DNA from: SIG701 sp045544955
Lineage (GTDB): Bacteria; Bacillota; Clostridia; Oscillospirales; CAG-272
Direction of reading: 5' to 3'
DNA length: 64,000 nt
Assembly: GCA_045544955.1 (NCBI GenBank)
Contig: JAZPZY010000042.1
Span: 1-64,000 of the forward strand
Under the pieces are notes generated by a model. The model was given only the letters and a program-made list of their open reading frames with translations. It was not told where the DNA came from and did no database searches. Shown here in pieces: positions 38,151 to 47,711 of this stretch. Numbering within the stretch: the first letter of the stretch is position 1; the number at the start of each line of letters is the position of its first letter. A program made the position numbers and the translations under genes.

Positions 38151-39815
38151 ATGCTGAAACCTATTCTGTCGGCTGTGCTGTCAGCCGCCCTCCTTCTCAC
38201 GGCTCTGCCCGTTTTTGCGGCAGATACCGGCACGAAAGAAACCGAAAAACACATTTCCATAACCACCGCCGGACCGATCTCGGAAATTCCGGAGCATCCC
38301 GGGTACGGGGATGCGGTGGATCACTGGGCAATGAATGCCATCGGCCGCTTTCACACGCTGGGTATTCTGCCGGGCGGCGACGCCTTTCTGCCCGATCAGC
38401 CCATCACCCGCGGCGAGGTGGCCGTACTGCTGAACCGGATCATGCATTATAAAACCGAATCGGGTGATCTGTTCGCGGACGTAAACGGTCATCCGTACGC
38501 CGAAGCACTTCAGAAGCTTCGTGCCGCCGGCGTTATGCTGGGCGACGAGATCGGCCGTGCTCTGCCGGATGCCCCGGTAACACGAGAGGAAGCCATGGTG
38601 CTGATTGCCCGTGCTTTCGGCTTTGCCCCCACGGAATACGAACTGCCCGACAATCACGAAGCGCAGGACGATCCCCAGGCGGAAACTTTCGTGTACACGG
38701 ATTACGAAACCATCTCCGACTGGGCGAGGGGCTACATACTCGCTATGACGGATGCGGGATTTCTCCACGGCAGTGACGGCGGAAACTTCCTGCCCCTTGA
38801 TTCGCTGACCCGTGCCGAGGCGGTGACTGTTCTGAGCAACATGGTCACTACCTATATTGATAAACCGGGTGAGTACAACTACCGTCCCTTTGAGGGACTG
38901 GCAGATTTTGTCATTATCGCATCCGACGACGTGACCATCAAAAATTACGACATCGGCGGCAATATCATTCTGACGGAAGGGATCGATCACGAAACGGTCA
39001 TCTTCAAAACCTGCAATCACTACGGAAAAATTTTCTCCTACACCCCCGAAGGATTTGTACGGTATCTGAAGGCCGCCTCCTACATCGTTCCTATCAATCC
39101 GCTGCTGCCGGTGTGCTCCTACGATTCCGATCTGTTCTTGAAGGACGAAAAAGGCATCATGCACTATCTGGACGATACGCGTCCTCACTGGTTCGGCGTG
39201 GACGTATCCTCCTGGCAGGGAGAGGTAAACTGGCAGAAACTGAAGGAAGAAGGTGTGTACTTCGCCTTTATCCGTGCCGGATACCGCGGCTACGAAAGCG
39301 GCAAGCTGAATAAAGACGAATATTTTGAGAAAAACATAGAGGGGGCACTTGCCGCCGGCATCAAGGTTGGCGTATACTTCTTCTCTCAGGCACTGAACGC
39401 CCAGGAAGCGTACGATGAGGCGGCCTACGTGCTGGATCTGATAGAAGGATACGACATCACCTTCCCCGTGGTATTCGACTGGGAGACCATCAGTTCCTCC
39501 ACCGCACGCACCAACAACATTGAAACGGATGCCCTTTGCCAGGCGGCCAACGTATTCTGCTCCACCGTGGAAGAAGCCGGCTATATCCCCATGGTTTACT
39601 GCAACCAGAGCGTTTCCCTTCTCTACTACGAACTGAGCCGCATCGACAACTACGACTTCTGGTATGCGGAATACAGGGACAAGCCCACGTTCTACTACGA
39701 TTTTGATATATGGCAGTACGGTGCCAGCGGAAAATTCGCAGGCGTACCCAATGCGGATGTGGACGTGAATATCAGTTTCGTGGATTATTCGGCAATCGAC
39801 AAAAATAATGGGTAA
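38151..39815 (+). CDS. Secreted SLH-domain GH25 lysozyme
   Basis: A 554-aa exported peptidoglycan hydrolase. The signal peptide LKPILSAVLSAALLLTALPVFA is followed by three SLH repeats (about residues 45-245), with the motifs PITRGEVAVLLNRI, PVTREEAMVLIARAF and SLTRAEAVTVLSNM. These bind secondary cell-wall polymer. After a ~100-residue linker domain, the C-terminal GH25 domain (about 350-550) begins GVDVSSWQGEVNWQKLKEEG, continues with FAFIRAGYRGY and VYFFSQALNAQEAYDEA, and has the active-site strand PVVFDWE. It would be anchored to the wall and cleave muramyl bonds. GGGAG precedes the ATG, and TATAAT lies at 38114-38119. Confidence 0.9.
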   Translation: MLKPILSAVLSAALLLTALPVFAADTGTKETEKHISITTAGPISEIPEHPGYGDAVDHWAMNAIGRFHTLGILPGGDAFLPDQPITRGEVAVLLNRIMHYKTESGDLFADVNGHPYAEALQKLRAAGVMLGDEIGRALPDAPVTREEAMVLIARAFGFAPTEYELPDNHEAQDDPQAETFVYTDYETISDWARGYILAMTDAGFLHGSDGGNFLPLDSLTRAEAVTVLSNMVTTYIDKPGEYNYRPFEGLADFVIIASDDVTIKNYDIGGNIILTEGIDHETVIFKTCNHYGKIFSYTPEGFVRYLKAASYIVPINPLLPVCSYDSDLFLKDEKGIMHYLDDTRPHWFGVDVSSWQGEVNWQKLKEEGVYFAFIRAGYRGYESGKLNKDEYFEKNIEGALAAGIKVGVYFFSQALNAQEAYDEAAYVLDLIEGYDITFPVVFDWETISSSTARTNNIETDALCQAANVFCSTVEEAGYIPMVYCNQSVSLLYYELSRIDNYDFWYAEYRDKPTFYYDFDIWQYGASGKFAGVPNADVDVNISFVDYSAIDKNNG

Positions 39816-39819
39816 AACA

Positions 39820-39852
39820 AAAAAACCGCTGTGAAGCTCACAGCGGTTTTTT
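39820..39852. terminator. Bidirectional terminator
   Basis: A 15-bp stem (AAAAAACCGCTGTGA / TCACAGCGGTTTTTT, 3-nt loop) between the convergent lysozyme and mltG genes. Confidence 0.9.
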
Positions 39853-39855
39853 ATA

Positions 39856-41823
39856 TCAGTTTTCCGGTGCGGGGGCAGTGCCGCCGGCAGCAGCCCTTGC
39901 AACGTTCGCATTATGCTCGTCCAGCGTTTCAGCGTAATACGTCACGGTAGCAGAAGCGGACACAAAGAAGAAATATTTGGTATCTGCCGGATACAGAGCC
40001 GCACGGATCGCACTGGCACTGGGATTGGCGATAGGCCCCGGCGGAAGTCCTTTATTCGTATGGGTATTGTACGGGCTTTCGTAACTCAAATGCTCTCTCG
40101 TTGGATTCACGTGCTCACCGGTATCGTGCTCAATAGCATAAACGATGGTGGCGTCACTTTCCAAAAAAGGATAGCGGGCCGCATTGTTCAAGCGGTTGGT
40201 GAATACGGAAGAAATATTGAAGAAATCGGACTGCGTACCGCCTTCCTTCTCCACCATGGAGGCGAGAGTCAGGATCTCATCCACCGTATATCCAAGCTGT
40301 TCTGCCTTGATAGCGTAGGCTTCAATAAACACCTCGTTAAAGCGTTTAAGCAGTTTTCCGATCACCACTTCTTCCGTAGAGGCGTTATAAAACTCGTAGG
40401 TGTCCGGGAACAGATATCCGTCCAGGCGGTAGTACCGACCCTCTTTCCATCCGCTTTCTTCCAGCTTATCGATAAACCAGTAGTCGAAATCGTAATGATT
40501 GATTACCTCCACGTATTTCTCCCGGGTACCGATTCCCTTCGAGACGAACAGATCGATGATCTGATCCGTAGTATATCCCTCCGGAATCGTAATACGGGAC
40601 GTACCGGTAGGCTTTTTCGGTTTGAAGGCCATGAGAAGCTCGTCGTAATTCATCATGGGACTCAACGGATAGGTTCCGGCGATATACTTACCGTCGTCCT
40701 TTTTCAGATTGGCATAGACCTTGAACACCGTGGGATATTCGATAATGCCGTTTTCTGAAAGCAAAATGGAAATGTCGTTCAGCGTAGCGTATTCCGGCAC
40801 GGTAACGTCAATCACCGATTCATCCTTCACGAACGCATATACGTCGTTGCCCACCAGGATAATAAACACCGCAAGGAAAACGGATACGACCACCACGGAC
40901 ACGATGTACGTGATCGCCTTGATCACGCTGATGATGGCATTGCTGCCCTCGCTCTCGTCTTCCGCTTCCCGATTCTTTTTCGGCGTTTTTTTCTTAGGAA
41001 GCACCGGCTGTACGCTGCTGATGCGCGTTGCCTCTGCCGGGACGGGCGTATGCATATCTGTCACACGGGTGGCAGTATTATCCTCCTCGGCGACACGGCG
41101 GGCGATCTCTGCCTTCTGATGAGGAATCAGTGCGTGTATATCGACAGTCTTGCGGGATCCCGCCGGTTTCCGGACGGAGGTCCGGTCCGTTTGGTCATAC
41201 ACCACCTGAAACGGCAGCGTCTGTGCCGCAGCCGGCGTATTCCGTTTTTTCTGCTCCGTATGCACCGCTTTTGTGGGAACGGCAGTCTTTGGCGCTGCAT
41301 CTATCTTTGCAGGCACGGCGGGTGCTGACTGTTTTACAGTGGGAGACTGCCGCTTCTCCGCCGGGGAGGACGTACCCGGTGCCCGGGATACGGCGTTCTT
41401 GACGGCAGACGCTGCCGCAGGCGCAGCCATCCTTGCGGGTGCAGCAGAAACCGCTGTCTTTTTCTCCGGAACAGGCCGGGCGGCAGGTACCTTCTTCGCA
41501 GAAGGAACCGCTTGTCCTGCCTGGGAGCCGGTTCCGGGCTGAGCAGATCGCTGTACTGCACGGCCGGGCTGGACTGAGGGAACTGCCTGCCGCTTTGCCG
41601 GCAGAGTGCCCTGCGGTTTTGCCGGTGTCCCAGTCCGTCTTGTTTCCGACGTGCGGGCGGCATTCATCTGCATACGCAGTTGTCCTGCACTGACGGCAGC
41701 CGGCACCGTTTTTGCCGTGTTTTCCGGTAGGGCGGCAGATCGGGTGCGTTTTGCCCGAAGAATATCGGCATTATCCGCGCCGAGGGATTCCTCGGCGGAA
41801 GGAAGCTTCACGTCATTATCCAT
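39856..41823 (-). CDS. mltG: Endolytic transglycosylase MltG with a long disordered N-terminal region
   Basis: A 655-aa membrane-anchored lytic transglycosylase that cuts nascent glycan strands and sets their length. The catalytic YceG domain occupies about residues 350-645 with RITIPEGYTTDQIIDLF, RLDGYLFPDTYEF, the catalytic Glu in LASMVEKEGGTQ, and NPSASAIRAALYP. One membrane helix lies near 305-330. Before it is an unusually long cytoplasmic region of about 290 residues, rich in Ala, Pro, Lys and Gln and with a KKKTPKKNREAEDESEG charged end; typical MltG has a short tail. CPBP protease, 5-FCL, DJ-1 and DNA-handling genes precede it on the same strand. Confidence 0.92.
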   Translation of the reverse strand: MDNDVKLPSAEESLGADNADILRAKRTRSAALPENTAKTVPAAVSAGQLRMQMNAARTSETRRTGTPAKPQGTLPAKRQAVPSVQPGRAVQRSAQPGTGSQAGQAVPSAKKVPAARPVPEKKTAVSAAPARMAAPAAASAVKNAVSRAPGTSSPAEKRQSPTVKQSAPAVPAKIDAAPKTAVPTKAVHTEQKKRNTPAAAQTLPFQVVYDQTDRTSVRKPAGSRKTVDIHALIPHQKAEIARRVAEEDNTATRVTDMHTPVPAEATRISSVQPVLPKKKTPKKNREAEDESEGSNAIISVIKAITYIVSVVVVSVFLAVFIILVGNDVYAFVKDESVIDVTVPEYATLNDISILLSENGIIEYPTVFKVYANLKKDDGKYIAGTYPLSPMMNYDELLMAFKPKKPTGTSRITIPEGYTTDQIIDLFVSKGIGTREKYVEVINHYDFDYWFIDKLEESGWKEGRYYRLDGYLFPDTYEFYNASTEEVVIGKLLKRFNEVFIEAYAIKAEQLGYTVDEILTLASMVEKEGGTQSDFFNISSVFTNRLNNAARYPFLESDATIVYAIEHDTGEHVNPTREHLSYESPYNTHTNKGLPPGPIANPSASAIRAALYPADTKYFFFVSASATVTYYAETLDEHNANVARAAAGGTAPAPEN

Positions 41824-41862
41824 TCAAAAGATCCCCTTTCTGGGAAGAATACGGCTGCTGTA

Positions 41863-42774
41863 TTACGAAACGGCCGTGAAAATCACAAAGAGAACGATCA
41901 AAAGCACGAAAGGCGGTGCCCCAACGGCGGCAAAGAATCCGCCGGTTTCCCCACGCTTCTTTTTCCGGATATGGGGGGAAGGCGTATTGGTAACGCCGTA
42001 CGCCGTGTATATATTCTGTGCCGACAGGGCAAAGCAGATAAGAGAAACGAACAAAACACAGAATAGAATAAACACCAGAAGAACGCTTCGCTCCCCGATC
42101 TCCGGCACGGCGGCGTACAGATACCGATCCAGAAACAGGGCGGCCACGTTATTGCACGCATGCACGAGCATAGGGGCAAGCAACGAACGGGTGGCGTACA
42201 GCGTCAAGCACAGCACAACACCGCTGAAAAAATACGCAGGCAGCCGGGCATAGCTCATGTGCATAAGAGCAAAAAGGAGAGCGGAAAGAAAGACGGCCGT
42301 TGGCACGCTCACCGATTCGTACTCCGAAACGATAATACCGCGGAACAAAAACTCCTCCAGAAGCGCCGGCAGGATGCACAGCGCAAGAAGTACGTACAGC
42401 ATACTGTCCGCACCGCCTCCAACACTTCCGTACCGGGAAACGGCGGTTCCGAAATCTGCATGCGGGAACAGGGTGATCACGGAGAGATTCAAAAGCGCAC
42501 TGCCCGACAGCATAGCGGTAAGGGCGGAAAGCAAGAGAAAGACATGTCCCGGTTTTACCAGCCGGAGCCGGAGCCGGGGCGTGTATTCTTTCCCGCGCAG
42601 ACGGCAGAAAAAAACCGACGGCAGGGCGTACACAATAAACTGCACGATAACGAGAGCAAGATAGGGACTGACGCCCACGCCCAGCGTTTCGGCATCCAGA
42701 AATCCGGCAATAGCCCAAAGCGCCAGCACCACGATCAAAAGAAAGGGCGCCGCAAAAATGCCTTTGACTCTCAC
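41863..42774 (-). CDS. CPBP-family intramembrane metalloprotease
   Basis: A 303-aa protein with about eight helices. The CPBP (CAAX-processing/bacteriocin-processing) motifs are EEFLFRG in the first conserved helix, MHMSYARLPAYFFSGVVLC in the second, and HACNN in the third, which supply the Glu and His residues of the site. Roles in other bacteria range from bacteriocin self-immunity to protein processing. The start is GTG, overlapping the fau stop as GTGA, so translation is coupled. A basic-to-hydrophobic C-terminal extension (HIRKKKRGETGG then a helix) follows the core. Confidence 0.87.
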   Translation of the reverse strand: MRVKGIFAAPFLLIVVLALWAIAGFLDAETLGVGVSPYLALVIVQFIVYALPSVFFCRLRGKEYTPRLRLRLVKPGHVFLLLSALTAMLSGSALLNLSVITLFPHADFGTAVSRYGSVGGGADSMLYVLLALCILPALLEEFLFRGIIVSEYESVSVPTAVFLSALLFALMHMSYARLPAYFFSGVVLCLTLYATRSLLAPMLVHACNNVAALFLDRYLYAAVPEIGERSVLLVFILFCVLFVSLICFALSAQNIYTAYGVTNTPSPHIRKKKRGETGGFFAAVGAPPFVLLIVLFVIFTAVS

Positions 42775-43364
42775 TTGCCGGTACCGGTCATCTTCACGCC
42801 TTTTTCCGTAAGAAGAATATTGACGGAAACGTCATATCTTCCGCGGGGCACGGCAGGAAGGATATAATCACTGTAAACCACACCGATAGTACAGCCGGAA
42901 AAGCCGGACAGATAGCGGTCGTAAAAGCCTTTGCCGTAACCCAGACGGTAGCCGGCCTTATCGTATACGAGTCCCGGCACGAAGCAAACGGCACTGCCCA
43001 GATCGTTTTTCGGATCGTAAACGGGCGCGTCCGCCGGCGGCTCGGGAATGTTGTACGCATCGGGCGACAACTGATCAAGAGAAGTTATAATATGGTACTG
43101 CATGGTATGGGTTTCCTTATCACAGCGGGGATAGGCGATCTTCTTTCCCCGTGCCAACGCCTCGGCCGCAACCGGGGCAATATCGATCTCCCCGTCCGTG
43201 GCGGCGTACAAAAGCACGTACTCCGCATACCGGAAACTGACGAGAGAAACAGCCGCACGGCAGATGGCTTCATCCCGCCGCAGTTTCTCTGCGGCATCCA
43301 TGGCTTTCCGCTTTTCGGAATACACCGCGCGGATCTCATCTTTCTGTTTACGGATCATGTTCAT
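42771..43364 (-). CDS. fau: 5-formyltetrahydrofolate cyclo-ligase
   Basis: A 197-aa enzyme that converts 5-formyl-THF and ATP to 5,10-methenyl-THF. The signature is RLGYGKGFYDRYL; the N-terminal helix is KQKDEIRAVYSEKRKAM, and SAVCFVPGLVYDKAG precedes the signature. The ATG chosen overlaps the DJ-1 stop as TGATG; a longer frame runs into that gene. It is in an operon with the DJ-1 and CPBP genes. Confidence 0.92.
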   Translation of the reverse strand: MNMIRKQKDEIRAVYSEKRKAMDAAEKLRRDEAICRAAVSLVSFRYAEYVLLYAATDGEIDIAPVAAEALARGKKIAYPRCDKETHTMQYHIITSLDQLSPDAYNIPEPPADAPVYDPKNDLGSAVCFVPGLVYDKAGYRLGYGKGFYDRYLSGFSGCTIGVVYSDYILPAVPRGRYDVSVNILLTEKGVKMTGTGK

Positions 43365-43933
43365 CAGTACAGAATCGCGGCACGGAGTTCGTTTGCCGTG
43401 CTCTCTCCTTTCAGTGCTTCTACCAAAGTGAGGGCAAATTCCGTTGCCGCACCCATAGCTTGTCCTGTAATGACTTTCCCATCCCAGGCACAGACACAAC
43501 CTTCCTCTTGCCCCTTGGCACCGGTAAGATATTTCTCAAAGCCGGGATAACAGACTGCACTCTTCCCCTCCAAAATGCCCCGTTTTCCAAGAATCATCGG
43601 GGCAGCACAGATAGCGGCAAGATAGGCATCCTCCCGAAGGGCGGCCTTTATAAACGATTCCACCAAAGGAGACTCGTCCAGATTCTTTGCCCCGGGCATA
43701 CCGCCTGGCAGAATCACCATCGCAGGAAGAATACCGTCTGCCAGCATTTTGGCCGCCTCGTCGCCGGTCACGTCAGCGGCAACGGGAATACCGTGGGATC
43801 CTACGACCATCTTCCCCGTCACACCAACCGTCGTTACGGAAATTCCCGCACGGCGAAGCAGATCCACGGGAGTCAAGGCTTCGATTTCCTCAAAGCCGTC
43901 CGCCAAAAACAAGTATACCACTCTGTCTTCCAT
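43364..43933 (-). CDS. DJ-1/PfpI-family protein
   Basis: A 189-aa protein of the DJ-1/ThiJ group. DGFEEIEALTPVDLLRRAG carries the conserved Glu next to the site; the nucleophile elbow is AAICAAPMIL with its Cys; the C-terminal block is TGQAMGAATEFALTLVEAL. Proposed activities in the family include glyoxalase and protein-repair chemistry. The ATG used follows AAGGAG; nine codons upstream is another ATG without a ribosome site. First gene of the DJ-1/fau/CPBP operon. Confidence 0.9.
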   Translation of the reverse strand: MEDRVVYLFLADGFEEIEALTPVDLLRRAGISVTTVGVTGKMVVGSHGIPVAADVTGDEAAKMLADGILPAMVILPGGMPGAKNLDESPLVESFIKAALREDAYLAAICAAPMILGKRGILEGKSAVCYPGFEKYLTGAKGQEEGCVCAWDGKVITGQAMGAATEFALTLVEALKGESTANELRAAILY

Positions 43934-44040
43934 ATTCTGTCTCCTTTTCTGTTTTTCCATATGTTTCTTTGACGCGTCCCAAAATAATTTGTTCCCGCTT
44001 CTCTATGCAGTATTGCATCGGTTTCGGGATACGAATCACT

Positions 44041-44700
44041 TCAGAGAGAAAGTGCTTCGTGAATTTTTTTCTCGATCTCCTCAATGGGCAGAATGCCCGC
44101 CCCGTCTGAGCAATCGATCAGCGACCAGTGCATCTTCTCACCGACAAAGCACAGAGCCTCGTAGCAGCGGGAAAGATAGGCGGCATCCGCCTCGTGAATA
44201 TCCTTTTTAATGCCCTGCTCCGCACACCGTTTTTCCACAAGCGAGCGGGAAACCTTCGGCGGCATGGTAAGTCCGATCACCGCATCGGGCTCGGGAAGGC
44301 CCAGCTTTGAAAATTCAAAATCCCACAGCCAGGCAAGATACGCATCCCACTGCTCCCGCGGCAGCTTTGCCAGCTGATGATAGGCGTTGGCCGTGGTGTA
44401 CCGATTGGCGATTACCACCGTATCGGGATCGTCTACGTCCTTCCGCCAGTCCGTTTTATAGCTGACGTACCGGTCGGCGGCAAAAAACATGGATGCCGCA
44501 TAGGCGTTGGTATCGTCCGGCGAGGTACCGAGAGCACCGTTCAGATACATCCGCACGAGTACGGAGCTGTCTTCTCCGTAACAGGGAAAATCGATAAGAC
44601 GCACCTTTTTCCCCTGCTCCTTGAGAAAAGCAACTAAGCGTGCACTCTGCGTACCCTTTCCGGCACCGTCCAGTCCTTCTATTACAATCAGTTTACCCAT
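44041..44700 (-). CDS. tmk: Thymidylate kinase
   Basis: A 219-aa kinase that phosphorylates dTMP to dTDP. The P-loop is IEGLDGAGKGTQ; the substrate motif is LIDFPCYGEDSS; TVVIANRYTTANAYHQ corresponds to the DRY-like helix; and the lid segment is CAEQGIKKDIHE. It is slightly longer than average. It lies 24 bp downstream of ftsK with a GGGAG site and is probably cotranscribed with it. Confidence 0.92.
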   Translation of the reverse strand: MGKLIVIEGLDGAGKGTQSARLVAFLKEQGKKVRLIDFPCYGEDSSVLVRMYLNGALGTSPDDTNAYAASMFFAADRYVSYKTDWRKDVDDPDTVVIANRYTTANAYHQLAKLPREQWDAYLAWLWDFEFSKLGLPEPDAVIGLTMPPKVSRSLVEKRCAEQGIKKDIHEADAAYLSRCYEALCFVGEKMHWSLIDCSDGAGILPIEEIEKKIHEALSL

Positions 44701-44724
44701 AAATTCTCTCCCGAAACTGCATGA

Positions 44725-47457
44725 TCACGAATCCGTGTCCCGCAGTACCATTTCCATAAACTGTTCTTTTGAAATAAGCACGTCACGTGGCTTCTGACCC
44801 TCCGGTGCGCTGACGTAGCCCAGCTGCTCCATGCGGTCGATCAGTTTGGCGGCACGGCCGTAGCCAAGAGACAGCCGGCGCTGAATCAGCGAGGTGGAAA
44901 TCTTACCGCTTTCCACAGCCAGTTCAATGGCGGGACGCAGCATGGGATCGTCGTCCATACCGCCGTCCTCCTCGTCGCCGCCGAGGCCGTCTTTTTTACC
45001 TGTGCCGATGGAAGCGGCATTTTTCTCCACTTCGGCGATGGCACTGGAGTTATACTCGGCACCGCCGTTGTTCAGTTTGATAAACTCTACCACGCTCTCC
45101 ACTTCCGCATCGGAGACAAAGGCGCCCTGCACACGCATGGGCTCGTGAGAGCCGACCGGGCTGTACAGCATATCACCCCGTCCCACCAGAGATTCCGCAC
45201 CGGCACGGTCAATGATCGTGCGGGAGTCCACAAGCTGGGATACGCGGAAAGAAATACGGGAGGGGAAGTTGGCCTTGATCAGACCGGTGATAACGTCCAC
45301 GGACGGACGCTGTGTACCTATGATGAGATGCATACCGGCGGCACGGGCCTTCTGCGCGATACGGCAGATAGGACCTTCCACGTCGTTTTTCGCCACCATC
45401 ATCAAATCCGCCAGCTCGTCGATAATAATGACGAACTGGGGCAAAAATTCATACTGGGGATCGTCTTTTGTGATCTCGTTGTAGGACTTCAGATCACGCA
45501 CGCCCACTTCCTCAATAAGGCTGTACCGGCGTTCCATTTCGGATACCGCCCAGGAAAGGGCACCGGCGGCTTTTTTCGGATCGCTGATAACCGGCATATA
45601 CAGGTGCGGGATGCCGTTGTAGATATTCAGTTCCACCTTTTTGGGATCTACCATGATGAACTTCAGCTCGTCCGGCTTCGCCTTATAGAGCAGACTCACG
45701 ATCAGACTGTTGATACAGACGGATTTACCCTGACCGGTGGCACCGGCGATCAGCAGGTGCGGCATCTTTGCCACGTCAAGAAACACGTCCGCACCGGCAA
45801 CGTCCTGGCCGAGAGCCGCCGTCAGCCGGCTTTTGGAGGAGTCGAACCGGGGATTTTCCAAAAGGGTTCTGAGATGTACCGTCATGGCGTTCTTATTGGG
45901 CACCTCAATACCTACGGCAGACTTGCCGGGGATCGACGGCTCAAAACGGACGCCGGAGGTAGCCAGATTCAGTGCAATATCGTCCACCAGATTGGCAATG
46001 GAGCGCACCTTGGTACCCGGCTCCGGCGCCAGCTCGTAGCGGGTGATTGTGGGACCGCGGCACACGTCTACGATCTTCGTCCGCACGTTGAAGTTCTTCA
46101 GCGTTTCTACCAGACGGGCCGCGTTCTCCCGCAGTTCCTCCGCCACGTTCTCATCCTTCACGTTGTCGTCTTCCGTCAAAAGGTGAATGGGCGGGAAGCG
46201 GTACTCCGGCTCCGCGGCCGGTACGGCAGGCTGTACCTCGGCCGGCGTACGGGTTTCCGTCAGCGTTTTCCGCTGCACGGACAGTTCAATATCCATATCC
46301 GCCTCACCGTCATTCGGATGGCGGCCGCGGTCTTTTTCAAAACGGCTGAACAGATCCTCCTCCGGCTTATCCGTGAAGATTGCGGAAAGATCCAATTCTT
46401 CCTCTTCTTCCATCCGTGAGAGATCATCCCCATCCATAATATCCGAGACCGTACGCTCCGGGGTGAGCGCTTCATCCCAGGGAAGGTCGTCTTCCTCCTG
46501 TGCCTCCCCGGCCGCCGTACTGTTTTTCAGACGGTCCTCAGTGCGTCGCATTACCTCATCGAAAATGGCCGGATCCACCGTACCGTCCGATGCCGCAGGG
46601 GCAACCACCGTGGCAGGCTCTTCGTCGTCCGCATCCAGATCCATATCCAGCGGCTTATTCCGCCGTCCGTCCGCCGGCATATCCGCAATGGGAGCCAGCT
46701 TCTGCTGCTCGTTTTCCGGATATACAAACGAGGATTCGGTCTTTTTCCGGCGGCGTGCATTGGCCTCCTGTGCCGCTTCAAAGGAAGCCTCACGGGAAAG
46801 CGCTACCTTCTCCCGGTACATCTTGATCTTATACGCTAAAAGGATCCAAAGTCCCCGGGGTGTAATGCCGAACATGAGAAGCACGAACAAAAACAGAAGG
46901 GCAAACAGAAGGATCAGCGACAGTTCCTTTTGAAGGCCGCGCATCATGAGTTCGCCCAGAACGCCGCCTACCGCGCCGCCGCCGATACGGGAAAGCCCGT
47001 CCGTATAGTGCGTCTTCACGGAAAACGTAGCGGCACCGTCCGCCAGAAAATGCAAAAGAATCGTGGACAGCAGAAACGTCACGGAATAACATACGATCTT
47101 CCAGGGCAGAACGCCGTTCTCCTTATCCGCACGCCACAAAACCGCCGCCAGAAGAAGATACAGCGGAAGCGTATACGCCGCACCGGAAAACAGACCGAAC
47201 AGCGTATTTTTGATAAAATTGCCCAGAACGCCGGCATTGTCTAAAAGCAGACAGACGCACAAAAGAACGGCCACCACGAGAACCACAAACGGCAGAATCT
47301 GCCCGAAAAGGCCTGCGGGCGCTTTCACTACCGCTTCCTTTTTCTCTCGCTTTGCCGGTTCTTTTGCACTGTTTTTAGCTGTTGCTTTTTTCGCAGGTGA
47401 CTTTTTATACGTTTTTCCACCGGTCGTCTTTCCGGTTTCCGATTTTTTCACAGCCAT
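44725..47457 (-). CDS. ftsK: DNA translocase FtsK/SpoIIIE
   Basis: A 910-aa membrane-anchored motor that pumps chromosomal DNA at division or sporulation. A Lys-rich cytoplasmic start (residues 1-50) is followed by four helices (about 55-210), an acidic linker (about 215-420), then the alpha-beta motor with Walker A GATGQGKSVCINSL, Walker B FVIIIDELADLMMVAK, and GTQRPSVDVITGLIKANFPSR. The C-terminal gamma winged helix reads SLIQRRLSLGYGRAAKLIDRM. In a spore former it may be the SpoIIIE orthologue, but FtsK and SpoIIIE cannot be separated by sequence here. The ATG follows GGAGTG, and a promoter lies about 125 bp upstream. Confidence 0.94.
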   Translation of the reverse strand: MAVKKSETGKTTGGKTYKKSPAKKATAKNSAKEPAKREKKEAVVKAPAGLFGQILPFVVLVVAVLLCVCLLLDNAGVLGNFIKNTLFGLFSGAAYTLPLYLLLAAVLWRADKENGVLPWKIVCYSVTFLLSTILLHFLADGAATFSVKTHYTDGLSRIGGGAVGGVLGELMMRGLQKELSLILLFALLFLFVLLMFGITPRGLWILLAYKIKMYREKVALSREASFEAAQEANARRRKKTESSFVYPENEQQKLAPIADMPADGRRNKPLDMDLDADDEEPATVVAPAASDGTVDPAIFDEVMRRTEDRLKNSTAAGEAQEEDDLPWDEALTPERTVSDIMDGDDLSRMEEEEELDLSAIFTDKPEEDLFSRFEKDRGRHPNDGEADMDIELSVQRKTLTETRTPAEVQPAVPAAEPEYRFPPIHLLTEDDNVKDENVAEELRENAARLVETLKNFNVRTKIVDVCRGPTITRYELAPEPGTKVRSIANLVDDIALNLATSGVRFEPSIPGKSAVGIEVPNKNAMTVHLRTLLENPRFDSSKSRLTAALGQDVAGADVFLDVAKMPHLLIAGATGQGKSVCINSLIVSLLYKAKPDELKFIMVDPKKVELNIYNGIPHLYMPVISDPKKAAGALSWAVSEMERRYSLIEEVGVRDLKSYNEITKDDPQYEFLPQFVIIIDELADLMMVAKNDVEGPICRIAQKARAAGMHLIIGTQRPSVDVITGLIKANFPSRISFRVSQLVDSRTIIDRAGAESLVGRGDMLYSPVGSHEPMRVQGAFVSDAEVESVVEFIKLNNGGAEYNSSAIAEVEKNAASIGTGKKDGLGGDEEDGGMDDDPMLRPAIELAVESGKISTSLIQRRLSLGYGRAAKLIDRMEQLGYVSAPEGQKPRDVLISKEQFMEMVLRDTDS

Positions 47458-47579
47458 TGTATTTACACTCCGTCCGAAAACGGAGATTTCCTCACTTTCC
47501 CTGCTTTTTGCATGTATGAACAGGACCCGCACGGCACATAGTATCACCGCACGTGTCCTCGCGATATACTCCATTATAT

Positions 47580-47608
47580 ATAATAGCAGAAATCTGATAA
47601 AAAAACAA
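47580..47608 (-). promoter_or_regulatory. ftsK promoter
   Basis: Minus-strand TTGTTT and TATTAT with a 17-bp spacer. An overlapping TATAAT a few bases downstream may offer an alternative -10. Confidence 0.55.
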
Positions 47609-47711
47609 GAGCTACCGCAAACATAGTTTGCTTCGGACGAAAAAAAACGGGCAAAAAAGGCCCGTCTTCCCCCACTTATATGACAAAAATCCGCAAAAGG
47701 AGGTTTTATTC

